The notes below the pieces were generated by a model. That model saw nothing but the letters and a program-made list of their open reading frames with translations, was not told the DNA's origin and searched no databases. A program made the translations under genes and the position numbers. DNA of 64,000 bases from Batillaria attramentaria (taxonomy: Eukaryota > Mollusca > Gastropoda > Batillariidae): NCBI GenBank assembly GCA_018292915.2, contig JACVVK020000147.1, positions 186,001 to 250,000 on the forward strand, in the 5' to 3' direction. Below, piece by piece: positions 28,201 to 39,200 of the stretch (position 1 is its first letter; every line of letters begins with the position of its first letter).

Positions 28201-29187
28201 AGCAGTCGTATGCAGCGAGGTCAGTTATCAGAGTTGCTCAGTTCGCTGGCAAATCAGTTATAGCTGATGGAATTGTTGTTTAGACTTGTTAAGCTTTCTG
28301 TAGTAGGTGTGTGCATGTGTATGTCCAAAAAGCTTGTGTAGAACACTTTCTGGGAAGAGTCGCATGGATCATCACTGAGGGACGTTGTCTTCAGTGAGGC
28401 CATAGGTTTATTCTGAGGAGGGAGCAGGTAAATTTTGAAAGTCACTGACGCAGACTTCAAAAACTCGGAACCTATTTTCCATTTAATTGTTTTGTAATGT
28501 GCTGCCACTGACTGAAGGAGAGGGATTCTCAGCGTTCAACCGTTCTTTTCGAAAAGCTGATGTGAAAAGTTATTTCTCTTTTGCCCATGAAAAGGCTTTC
28601 ATTTGCTTTTGGTGTGAGCTTACAGGAAGAATGATTTGTTCTTACCACAGGGTCTGGTCATTCACGCCAGTACAGCGCAGGAAACATTCGGCAGATGCGA
28701 CTGTGGGAAGACACAATTCGCTGCAACTGCTTTGCCTCTGTTCGCGCGCACCAGCGTCCAATCAACTGCCTGCAGTGTGAGGGTGATCGCCTGGTTTCTG
28801 CCAGTCAGGACCACACACTGAAGGTACTGGCATTTCTTTACTCCAGTTACCGAAGAAAAGGGCAGGATATTTTCCTGTTTATTTTCTTCCTGAATTTTTA
28901 CAAAAACTGCAAGTGCTGTTTCTTTCACTTTGTGCAATTGATGCAGGTTTTCCGCCTGGAGGACTGCATTTGCCTGTACACGTTCTACGGCCATGAGGGA
29001 GGTGTTACGGCTCTCTGTTTGGATAAGGTATGGAAAAGCTGAAAGTTTTGAAATTGGCCACCTTTCATCTTTCTTAGACAAATGTTTAACATAAAAATGA
29101 ACACAAGTGCCCTGCCTCTGAGAGGTTTTGCTGAAATGTGCTGAGATGTCCACTGAAATTAACTTCCGTTGGAAAAAAAATTAAAGT

Positions 29188-29266
<79 letters not shown>

Positions 29267-30571
29267 GGGGGGGGGGTTACTTTCAGTGGTGGGGGGGGGG
29301 GGGGCGGTTACTTTCAGTGGGTTGTCTTCCAAGGTTTGTCTGAGAGAACTTTAGTTTTGTCTCCACCACACATGCAGGTACATGTATAACACCTGCACAA
29401 ATGCCATCAAAGTGTGCAAGAGGTTTTTATGTCACTTACCAGTATCCATCTTGACTTAGAAAAACCATTTGTTGCTGCAGCTGATCAACAGAAGCAGGTG
29501 AGCAAAGTCAGACCCAATCTCCGGTCTCTTCACTGTGCTTCAAAGTCACAATCATTTTTGCCCAGAGTTGTGTGCAGTGAACACATCTGTCTGAAACAGC
29601 ATTTCTGATAAAATTTTACCTGTTTCAGTGTCCACCGTATGCAGCAGCAAGTGGGTCTGCAGACGGATCCGTGCGTATGTGGGACTTAGTGACGGGGACG
29701 TGCACACACAAGTTCCAGTGGCATGAAGGGGCCGTGGCACAGCTGGCCACCTCCCTGCAGTTTGTCGTCAGTGTGGGGCAGGACGACCTGGTTTGCGTGT
29801 GGGAGAGGACGCGCAGTCAGTTGCTGCACAAGCTTTCTATGGTGAGCGTTTAGTGTTATGCATGAGATGACCGTTCTTACTGAGTTGTCAGAATTGTTCA
29901 AGATTTGATTTTGTCATATTGTCACAGTCCTCTCCTGGGCAAAATGAAATAAAAGAAAATAAGTACATATTGTATTAAGTCATGTTAAATTAGTAGAGTA
30001 TTGAAAATATTACTTGCCATTACAGTGAACTAAATTTTATGTGTGCTGCTCAGGCACTTCTGTGAGATTAACATGTAATTGTTTTTTTGTCTTTTAAGGA
30101 GCTGTTGGGAGGAAGTATTATTTTGATGGCTCACAACCTTGGTGTTCTTGGAGTCCAAGTAAGCCCAGTTTGTTTCTTTGAAAAAAAAAGTATTTGTGGT
30201 CGCAGTAGGCACTCTGTTTTTGTTTTGTTTGAATTTTTATCGTTTTTTTTGTTTTTGTTTTATGCAAACAGGCAAGCTGTTTAGAAAGTGTAATGTTGGC
30301 AGTGATAATATTTCTTCATTAACAACCATGTTGTGAAAAGATTGAGTGGGGTACTGCCTGTGTTAGATCTATCACAAGCTTTGATTTACAGGGCAAGCTG
30401 GAGTTGTGGGACTTGTCCCGAGGCGAGTTGGTGCGACAGGTGTCGCTGCAGGATGGTGACCAGGCCTTTGTCACCCACATGCTGACCTTGGGATCCAACT
30501 CCCTTGTGTGTGCTTCAGGCTCTGACCTGCGTGTCATCGCTTTCCCCACAACACTGGAGAAGGCAGAGTGA
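15391..30571 (+). CDS. SCAP: SREBP cleavage-activating protein (SCAP), complete, 25 exons
   Basis: SCAP binds SREBP in the ER membrane and escorts it to the Golgi for proteolysis when sterols are low. Coding exons: 15391-15512, 15909-16050, 16527-16687, 17268-17405, 17784-17863, 18504-18618, 19067-19248, 19681-19807, 20340-20452, 20918-21012, 21192-21290, 21729-22121, 22531-22862, 23604-23772, 24578-24880, 25197-25312, 25726-26165, 26745-26857, 27605-27690, 28110-28219, 28651-28823, 28947-29027, 29629-29841, 30099-30158, 30392-30571. All junctions are GT-AG and every phase closes, giving 4143 nt and 1380 residues, against 1279 in human. The start was chosen because MTL...[15 protein letters not shown] matches the vertebrate N-terminus. 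Visible parts: TM1 at about 24-42, sterol-sensing domain at about 290-460 with YIYF at 308-311, MELADL at 457-462, TM7 at about 590, a Y-N-I-S sequon at 693-696, TM8 at about 793-815, and WD40 repeats from about 858 to the end. The extra length lies mainly in the Pro/Ser-rich loop 6 and in the exon 17 insert. Exon borders are by eye. Confidence 0.97.
16200..16350 (-). repeat. Dispersed repeat in SCAP intron 2
   Basis: Reverse-complement partner of 11890-12046; see that entry for the shared blocks. It lies wholly between SCAP exons 2 and 3. Confidence 0.85.
18195..18475 (+). repeat. Dispersed repeat with internal TG tract, copy 2
   Basis: Partner of 6270-6595, located in SCAP intron 5. Its pure GT tract spans 18352-18395. 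It ends TGTGTATTATCATCATCATC, running into ATC repeats. An ATC microsatellite also sits just before it at about 18174-18204. Confidence 0.75.
19067..21290 (+). other. SCAP: SCAP sterol-sensing domain exons (7-11)
   Basis: Exons 7-11 encode the membrane segments that make up the sterol-sensing domain shared with HMG-CoA reductase, NPC1 and Patched. The YIYF stretch closes exon 7. Exon 9 carries the GLENVLV and TKSVVSTP segments. Exon 11 ends in SVDIRRME, which joins LADL from exon 12 to rebuild MELADL, the COPII-binding hexapeptide known from mammalian SCAP. The aspartate corresponding to mammalian D443 (in S-V-D-I-R-R) is present. The function of each residue is taken from mammalian work; its presence is seen here. 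Confidence 0.93.
22204..22235. repeat. (GT)n microsatellite in SCAP intron 12
   Basis: About 28 bases of GT repeat shortly after exon 12. Confidence 0.9.
23280..23425 (+). repeat. Dispersed tail-like repeat in SCAP intron 13
   Basis: TAATAATAATAATACAGG leads into CTAAGCGCTGTACAATCGCAC. The AAGCGCT word and TAA repeats are shared loosely with 48718-48960, suggesting two members of a degenerate family. The alignment is weak. Confidence 0.4.
24173..24457 (-). mobile_element. tRNA-derived SINE in SCAP intron 14
   Basis: Read on the minus strand it opens GGGATTTGGTCTAGTGGTTA, an A-box-like stretch. A B box GGTTCGAGTCCC follows about 45 bases on, then a body containing GGTGCCTGTGTCGCC, and it ends GGGTGTCGCCATACCATGGCG...AGCTCAAATTTCCC. 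Head and body match 53089-53524. The tail matches a differently headed SINE at 26904-27200. It is a retroposon, not a working tRNA gene: the anticodon-arm region is disordered and a long body follows. Confidence 0.85.
26904..27200 (+). mobile_element. SINE family 2, copy in SCAP intron 18
   Basis: Begins GGGATGAGCGGTGGTCTAAT. It contains GTGGGTTTGATCGTAGG (degenerate B box) and GGTTTTTCCTGGTTACCG, and ends in the tail GGGTGGCGCTCTACC...GCTTCCCTGAGGGAAGCAGCCCAAATTTCCC and AATAAAG. The copy at 58545-58830 matches throughout in reverse orientation. Confidence 0.85.
29188..29276 (+). repeat. Near-pure poly-G tract in SCAP intron 22
   Basis: About 88 guanines broken by one T at 29266, followed by a further G run around 29289-29304. 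GTTACTTTCAGTGG flanks the second run on both sides. Its exact length is unreliable in any assembly. Confidence 0.9.
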
Positions 30572-31130
30572 CCGGCAGATTTTTTTTGCTCAGATGACTG
30601 TTGCCATAATGCTTTCCTGCTGGCCTTTTGTGCCTTGAGAATGGTTTTTAAATAGAGGTATATTCACTGTTGGATGCCAAGATATATTTTTCGGTCTGTG
30701 CCTCTCATATTTAATTTCTTTCATACTGTGCAGCCAATGGCATCATTGACAGAAACATGCACACAAACCCTTTCAGTATTTTGCATTCATATACAAATGG
30801 GAATACATGTACAACTAGGAATTTCTTAAACAAAATGTTTCCCTTATTTCACTGAATATGGGTGGAAATCAAAAGTTTTATAGCCTATTTAACAATTTTT
30901 TAATGTTTCTCTTGGCAAAACTCAGTCGAGATAGCAAATGACAAAAGGCAGCAAGGTTCTAACATAATTTCATGTTTTTGTGCACACCCTTACATTTAGA
31001 AGACGTATTCATCCCTGCTCCAGTCTGAGATTGACTAAACATGACTCAATGTAAATCAAAATTCACACCCTTTGTTGTTTGACATGCACCATCACATGTG
31101 TCCTGAGTTCTTAAATCTGATCATCACCAG

Positions 31131-31136
31131 AATAAA
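31131..31136 (+). terminator. Candidate SCAP poly(A) signal, proximal
   Basis: AATAAA 560 bases after the SCAP stop. A second AATAAA at 32708-32713 is the distal alternative. Transcript data would be needed to choose. Confidence 0.35.
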
Positions 31137-31872
31137 ACATGCACTTTCTTTTTTCTGATGGAATACGGGTATGTACAATGTGTAAGTGTGAACGGATTTG
31201 CTGAATGCATTTTTTGCAAGATTTTGGTTACATGAACTGTATACATGCTTTTCACTCACGGTAAATGGTGTTACATGTCCAATTTTCATTGAATTTTCGT
31301 TATTTCAGTTTGTAAGTACCATAGTAACAATCAGTCTTGCTAAGATAGTTGCGTTCAGATGGACGAAACTGTGTACATGTATCAGAAAGGGTATGTGTTC
31401 AGATTTGAAAGGGGTGTCATGCCATTCTGTCTTGACAACATTACTTAATTATCACTTGCTGTCCTAAGGTACGAGGTATGAAACTGCTTGAATGATGAAG
31501 GAGTGCATTTTGTGACATCAGGTTTCTTGGAAACTCTGCCAAGAGTGATCTCAAATTTTAAGTACTCATCCATTTAATGTGTGCCAATTGTGTTAAATTT
31601 CTTTCCTTGCTTTTGCTGCCCTAGTCCCACCTACGCCCTGCTGAAGCAAGTATTGTCTTCTTTATGTAAGTACATGTACCTCTTTGTGGTCACATTTAAG
31701 GATTAATGTATTGTATGATTTTAATTTTTTTTTGCATGCGTGTGTATTGATGAACGTAATTTATTTCTAATTATCTGACCCCTTGCCTTTCTTGCTGACT
31801 TGCTTGATATGTGCTAAGGTCTATGGAAGACATGTTTTGGAGGTAGCATTTATGATTGTGAATTACGTGTTT

Positions 31873-31903
<31 letters not shown>

Positions 31904-32707
31904 CGCTATTCATTTGTTTTTAGGGAAGAGAAGGGGGTATGCTTTGTGAAGCCAAAGCTGTCAAAGAAATCATGCCAAGTGTACTGATTTATAAGCTGTT
32001 TTCCTTCATATCAATTGTGACCTAAAGGCGCTAGATGAAAATGTTCCATTTTGATGTTGAAGCTTTTTTTTTTTTTTTTAAAAGCTTTGCAGCTTCAATT
32101 ATTGAAGAAATTCGGCAGTTTCGGCAATGCTGCACGTTTCCTGGCAACAGAATATACACTTGCCCACAGGCTGTTAGACCCGTCTTAACTAAAGTACAGG
32201 TGTCTGATGTTATGACCCAATTCATGTGCACAAATATGCGCTCTGCAAGGGCTTTCCTATGCTGGATGCCAGATGATCGTGTAGGTTCTTTATTTGACTG
32301 GGTGCTTGTTAGAAAAGGGAATGTTCAGTGCAGTGGTACCATAGAATTTACTGCAATTTATGTTGCTAGGTTTGGCATCAGAATTTGAGATGAAATATGC
32401 AAATGCCCCTGCATGTCATTGATCAGGTCACTTTGTTGAAATTTGTTGTTCATGTGATTACTGATGTGTCCTTGTGTAGAAGTATGGTTGTTGAAAGAGT
32501 AACAGTGCTGTTCTTGGCATTGCTGAAGCTGTTCGTGTGTATCGCGTTTCAGCAAATGTAGGTTACCTGTTACTATGTCAAGCATCCGGTGTGTTCCATG
32601 CAGGACAATTTTCATGTGTGTTTGTTTCCAAGATGCCATCCAAAATTGTGAAGATGTATATACATAATGTGACTGTACAGATGTACCATGAACTGAAAGC
32701 TCATAGG

Positions 32708-32713
32708 AATAAA
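32708..32713 (+). terminator. Candidate SCAP poly(A) signal, distal
   Basis: AATAAA in GGAATAAAAG, followed by a GT-rich stretch within about 60 bases. If used, it gives a 3' untranslated region of about 2.1 kb. Confidence 0.3.
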
Positions 32714-32881
32714 AGTTAAATGTTTTACATCAAATGTGCAGTGTAGTGCTTTCCATGTATGTGGCATATATGGCAATAAGTGTCATACGTGATCTCTCGT
32801 AAGATACACATTAGTGTTCACTCAAGTCATTCAGAAATAATCAGCTGATCAGCAAATGCGAACGTTTTTCGATAATTTCTT

Positions 32882-32887
32882 TTTAAT
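32882..32887 (-). terminator. Candidate poly(A) signal of the CW-PWWP-ARID gene
   Basis: ATTAAA on the minus strand, about 355 bases past the stop codon at 33242-33244. I saw no canonical AATAAA nearer on that strand. Confidence 0.25.
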
Positions 32888-33241
32888 GAACTCACAGTTA
32901 GCAGTACAAGTCATCATCACTCCACTGAATACTGATAAAAATGGTCACTGTGAAATCAGCTCTGTGAAGTTGTCTGTGAAGCCACATTTTATGACAAAAG
33001 TATTAACTTGCTTTTAACCTGTAACAAACAATTTATAAAAGGAAACGGCCTCATATTTCATTCACTATTCAAGTAATACTATCAATAACTTAAAAACAAA
33101 AACTTTCACTCTGCAAAAGTCGTACAGGTGTAGATCTTGCCAAAATTCGGCTGATTTCTGTACCAGGGTCCCAAAGGCGCAGAGAAATGATGCAAACACT
33201 CTCACTGAGTCACCTCCTGAACAAGACCTGCATTTGTTTTT

Positions 33242-36200
33242 TTAACTGGAATCCATTTGCTCATGGATAAAGTCAATGCCCTGCTGAAGTATTTGCAGCT
33301 GATGAAGGAGATCGTGGCTTGAGTCAGCTGTACTATCACTCTCATCCCTTTCCTTACAGACCATTGCAGCTCGTGCTGATGTATCTGTTCCAGAAACTTG
33401 GCAGACAAAAAAAATCAGGGAACAAAGGTTCAACACCACATTTACAAATGCCATTCAATGTTTGTGGCAAGTAGTGAAATTTCAAGCTGTATAGTTAGAC
33501 GATTCACAGAAACATCAACATTAACAAGTCTTATGTCCAAGACTAATTTGTACTCGGCAAGATGATCCATGCTTTTCACACACACTGTTCTCCCCTCCGA
33601 CTTCCATGAAGGTATTCATCTTGCAGAGTGGCAGCAAGCACAAGTGTGAAGCCAGCAAAGAAACAAGCAGATCCTGATGTCTCTACTACAAACGCATGTT
33701 TGTACAGATACTTCTGCAAAAAGGGACTCCATTTCTTCAGGTGAGTTCTGTCACTGGTTTTCTGCACATGAAATGCTCTCACCTGGTGGATCTTCAAAGT
33801 CAGCCAGGGTTAACCGCTGTCGCTTCTCTGGTGTTGATTCATCATAGAAAGTGATGTCAATCTGCTGCTCTCGTTTTCTTTCCTCTTCAGCATCTGTTGA
33901 CAGCAACGTCAAGCGTTACTGCTGAATTACAGTGCGAGTGGCTTCGCACAAATCAGAAATGTTCTTGTATACTGATGTATGGAAGTGTACTAATCTGGTT
34001 TCTCACTGGTTTCAAACTATCATATTTGTAAGCAGGATGGTGTATGAAGAAATTCTCATGATGCAAGAAACAGAATTTACAGTATTGCTGCTTCTACAGC
34101 TGTCCTGCATCTTTGGATGTGGCAAATAACCTGCACAGGTGAAGTAGTTGTCTTCCAGTGTTCTCAGCATGTTTTCCAGGACGTCAGACCTGATTTCGTC
34201 ATCATCTTCTGCTTCGATCACCTGATCCTTTGGTTCTGAGAGAGCTCCTGTGGTCTGTACTTGCTGCGCTGTCAAACCAGAGTTTTGATGATGTGGTATA
34301 GCTGTACACATACAGGTGCCGTCATCTAGCTGGTATAGTAATGCACATCACAGAAGCAATGAAATCCATTGTACCATCCATGAATTCAGTTACATGATGG
34401 TAAAAATGCTCTACCTGTCATGCAACTAGAGCAGCTAAGATGTGACCCAGATATTATTTTACAATTCAAATTTTAACTGGAGTAATCAGGGTTGTGGGCA
34501 ATGTTTACAACCAGTACCTCTAGCAGTGTCATGCACTGTACCAGGTGTTTTGTCCACAGCAACAAGCTTTTTCTCATTTTTAACAGTCGTCTTTCTCCTT
34601 TTCCCCTCCGTCCGGTGTGTAGATTTGTGGATGATGTCATAGTCTTGGCCTCTTATGAAGAGCTCATAAGGGTACAAATACCTGAAAGAAATTAATTTCG
34701 TTGATGAAAGGTAACATACCCCAGAGACCACAAAACATCATAGTGAACAATGATGGATTTGGTCCAGACTCCGGCATCGGGTACACGTACCTTTGGTAGA
34801 ATGTCTTTGGCATTGCAGAACTAGCCGTGTTCCCACTTGGACTATCTGTCAGCTCTCTGTACACTGTTGCCCACAGCCTCTTCTTTGTCACCTGTGTGAT
34901 GAACATGTAGAACAGAGAGTAGACTGTAAAAAATACTAAAATAAAAATCTATTTCTCTCAAAATGCAGCTTTGGATCAGCCAAAGATGGCACAAGTAGAA
35001 AATGGCGTATCTATTCATGCAAAATGAACTACAGATTAAAATGTAAATGACCATGAAAATTTCTCAAAACATGTAAATGATGTATATACGCTTGTTACGG
35101 TAAGATTTCACCCACAACTTATGATTTATCTGGTTCAAGGAATCTGGAAAGTAGTAACCATGAGCACAAAACAAAACACCAACCACAAATCATCATACAG
35201 CTGCTCACTGAATTATGTAGTCAATACATTGTACATGTACAACCTGCCTCCTGGAAAAAAGTTTTTTTTTTTTTTTTTAAACTTTCCAAATCTCAGCTCT
35301 GTTTCAGGACCATTATATGTTAAAAATGTACAACTTATGGCTGACCTTTTCGTAGCCTCCCCTCTCGTGTACTGCCAAGAAAAGCTGGAACAGGCTGATA
35401 CGTTGGTTCTGCCATAACGGCCCTTTACAGGGCTTCATTCCATTTCTAATCATGAACCGTGACACGTCATGTTCAAATGCTCTTTCATTTTTCTTGTACA
35501 TCTGAAAAAAGAAATGAAACACAGGAGAAAAGACAAACACAGCATGCATTCTTCCTATCCATCACAAGAAGACCATCTGTGTGCCCACTTGCTGTTCGTA
35601 AAGGTTAAGTAATCTTCAGAGGATTGAAACTAATGGTGTTCCTGTGTTAAGTGGTCTTTGATCTTTTTCGTAGCTTCATATTGTTTCTCCCACTTCACAG
35701 TCACTACCGCTTCCTTTTCTATCTATTCCTCCGAGAGAAATTTTAAGTCATATTTATACTTTTCATTTTAATGTACCTGAGGTGTGGACACACAGCAAAG
35801 AGCTTGAACGAACAAGACTGGAAGAGGTCCACACAGGTTTATTCTTGAACATTACTGGTGAATTAATGACAGACTACAATTGATCTAAGGCTGCCAAACA
35901 AGGGATAATCATGCCAGATGGCACATATCAATAGAGCATACCCTGGAGGTGGGGGTGATATGCTTATATTTTGTTTGATCTGATCGAAGTGAAGTGGAGC
36001 CTGTACATGTATTGCATGTCCATGAGTGTAACTACCTCCACATCCAGCATCAGTCTCTCCTCTTTTGTCCTGTTTGCTAATGAGCTGCTGAATGATGTGT
36101 ATGGAGTGTGTGGTGAACACTGCTCTCCCACAGCAGTGCTGCACGGCTCCTTGCAGCTTTTGATTAACTCTGCTTGAGTTTTCTGTGTCCTGTCTTTTCC

Positions 36201-39200
36201 AGCAACGGTGGTCTTCTTGTCTGACAAAAATACACACAATTACATTTCGATCTCTGATATAGTATGGTGAACTTTGAGAGTAGTCTTTACGTCAGTATCA
36301 CTGGAAACGTGCAATCTGTTTTTGTTGTAGTTCTTGGTGGTGATGGTGGTGTTTTTGTAGCTGTTGTTGTTTTAAAAAAAATAATTTAGTTTGTTTCACA
36401 TCAAAAGCTACTGACACAACTCAAGAAGTAATGGTTTGCCCCAGCTGATCGAATGGAGCCAACATCACCAAGATAATTGGTACATCTACTTATTAAATAA
36501 AGGAAGCGCAACAGCATTCTGACGATTAAACAACATATGGAAATAGGACAGTCAACTAAATGTAATACATGTATAATTGTGGTCAAGTTTCTTTACATCT
36601 TAGCTAGCAGTATGTTACTTTTTCATACCCGTTTGTTCTGGTTCAGAACTGTGCGGCATGGTGAAAATGCATATTTTCAATCTCTTTGCTGGTGAGCTTG
36701 GCAAAAGTTTCATGGCTTCAGACACTCCATCTTCAACAGTTAAGCCTTTTCCATATTGCCTCTTTAGCTTTGCTGGTCCGGCCACATAAGATTTCTTCTT
36801 CCTGCTTCCTTTCTTTCTTCCAGGCTGCAACAATAATAATAATAATGAGTATTGTATAGACGCTTTACCCCATTTCATGAATCGGCTCAAAGCGACGTGA
36901 ACTGAACCTAACACGCACGCTCACAAACTGGACTAAACACATTACAATCACGTGGTGCAAAGGGTCAGCTCAGCTGTTTAAATTTCGGAATTTAGAATTG
37001 CATACATTTTTTAATTTTGGTGGGCTGAACATTTCCAAAGCAGAGGGGGAGGAAGCCGGAGTACCCGGAGAGAACCCCCGACGATCGGCCCAAATGAACG
37101 GTGCCACATACGAGAAGGAAAAATTCTTTGCCCCGAGTGGGACTCGAACCCCTGACCTCTCGCATTGGTGACGTCTCTTAACCACGAGACCACCGACAGC
37201 CCCAACAACACCAAGTTCAATTTAGATATGCACTAAAGATCACCAGAACAGCAAGCCCAGGTGCTTGACACATCTAGTGTAATTTACATACATGCACATA
37301 TCTGTGTCAATTCCTGAGGAATTTTCTCAGCGGAGTTCAAGTGCACTGTATACAAACACTTTGTGTATTGACCATCTTGAGACAGAACTGAAACTAAGTT
37401 TGGCTAGGAAAAAAACCCACTCCCGTGCCTGCAGTCAGAAAAAGCAGATTTTTTTTTAGCTCACACACACATTCTATCATCCTTTGTTGTTGTTTTGTTC
37501 TTTTTGAAACCTGCAAGTACAGTATGTTTATACAAGGATATATTCACACTGAGCTGTTGCTTTAGTTATTGATGTCTGCTTACCTCTTTCGAACTGTCCA
37601 GGTGTTTGTCCACAGAATCTGCAGTGAAGATCCTAACATTTCGGGTACACACCCAACCATGGGTGTGTGGACTACCCAAGAACTCCACATGGTAGTGAGT
37701 GATACTGCCATCCTCATCTCTTGCCAAGTGACCATACTCGGATGCAGGGTCTGTGGTCACCAGAGCAGGCCAGCTTTCGGGAATAATTATTGAAAGATGA
37801 AAAACGTGTGGAAAAAAGAAAACAATGTTGAATTTTCCATTAAAAGTGTGCAGTCACACCTATGGAAGGGTTATCCTTCAAATTTTGTCCTCAAAATGGT
37901 CTCGCAACTGTCAGTGAGTGCTGTTTCAACCTTTTCAAAATTGAGGTGTGGATGATATGGCATTATTTGGGCATTGACTAACTACTAGTTTGTTGTGACG
38001 TTCTCCATCACAAAATCTTAGTTAGCAAAGAGGAACTTCTTGTCCTGGCAGTGTGGGAATTACATATTCATCACCAAGCTGACAAGCGCACACAAGCAGC
38101 CCAAAGACTGTACCTGGAGCACACCACCCATCCAGTACTGTACAACTCCTCCTCCACTGAGGGCCTGGAATTAACTTCCATCTAGTACCACCTCAGCTCC
38201 TTCACTGAAGTCCTTCCGGGAGAGACTTGGCTGCAACCTCCACAGCCTGCAGTCAACTCCCATCACCCCCTCATACTCCCCCTTCCAATGTACACTGTGC
38301 ATTGATTGAACCTTTTAAGTTTCCCTCCTGACCACCTCCAGATATTGAGTCACACTGCAGAGTTAATCACACTCTCTGAGCCCAGCTCTGTAGTGGAGGA
38401 AGAAGATCATAAAGGAGCACTGAGATGCAGTAATGTGAATACATGATTGCAAGTATCGGCATTGGTTAAAACAGGTTACCTGCAATATCCATCCATTCTT
38501 GCCCATACCAAAGCACCTGGTGTGAACTCAGACTTGATATACTTCAGACCGGCTCTGTCTGCCAGTTTGTCATAGAAGCCTGTGTCTTCCTCAGGTACAT
38601 CACAGCTGCTGAAGTTGAGGTCCTTATTCAGTGTGCAGTACCACTTGTCTGATTTTGTTAAACACTGGATTTCTTCTTTTCCCACCTTTCTCCATTTCAA
38701 GCAGTGTGGGTTGTCACACTGAATCCAGTCGATTGTTTCTAACTGAAAAGAGAGGGAAACTGATGGGAAAGATGCAAAGTCATTTGCCCTCATTTGTTCA
38801 GAGAAGCATCTAGTTTTCAACGTCAACAACAAAAGAAACCTCTAAAAAACAACAACCACCAACCAAACAAAACAAAACAAAACATGGTAAGGGACCCCCC
38901 CCCCCCCACCAACCACACACAAACATACACCCCACATTCCTTTGAATAAACAATAAAATAACGCTGTCTGTGATACTCAAAACTACACACATAGATTTTT
39001 GTTTTGTGTTTGTTGTTGTCTGCAAACCTTCTTTCTGACATCACGCCATGAGTTCGCTTCAAAGGGGAGGCTGACGTCTGAATCAATGCTCTCGTCAGAT
39101 AAAAATGACGCGCACATTGCAAGAGGCGGCCGTGTGCTCTCAGTTTGATCCAAACTGCTGTCATCTTTAGTCAGCCCAGGAAAACGTACCTGTTTGGATC

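Larger units (their letters stand above)
25197..30571 (+). other. SCAP: SCAP C-terminal WD40 exons (16-25)
   Basis: Repeated hallmark pairs are visible: LRMWD and IEMWE (exons 16 and 18-19), SQDHTLKVF (21-22), [11 protein letters not shown] and GQDDLVCVW (23), and GKLELWD (25). This domain binds the SREBP C-terminal domain. Exon 17 (440 nt) is a long Ser/Arg/Glu-rich insert between blades, in the same place as the vertebrate insert but different in sequence. Confidence 0.93.
30572..33241. other. SCAP / ZCWPW1-like convergent intergenic region
   Basis: The two genes end toward each other here. No coding exon was recognised. It holds the 3' untranslated regions, candidate poly(A) signals listed separately, and a (GT)n(GC)n microsatellite at about 31870-31908. 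Confidence 0.7.

Noticed and set aside
29138..29389. Poly-glycine open frames
   Set aside because: Translation of the poly-G tract in a SCAP intron.
35863..36035. Extension of exon 6 of the ZCWPW1-like gene to the in-frame stop at 35964
   Set aside because: The GTAGTT donor at 36035 joins in phase to the ARID exon, which has a strong TTTTTTCAG acceptor. A short isoform ending here remains possible.
37140..37205. Possible tRNA gene (minus strand)
   Set aside because: Good B box, but it continues into a SINE body and the acceptor stem does not pair.
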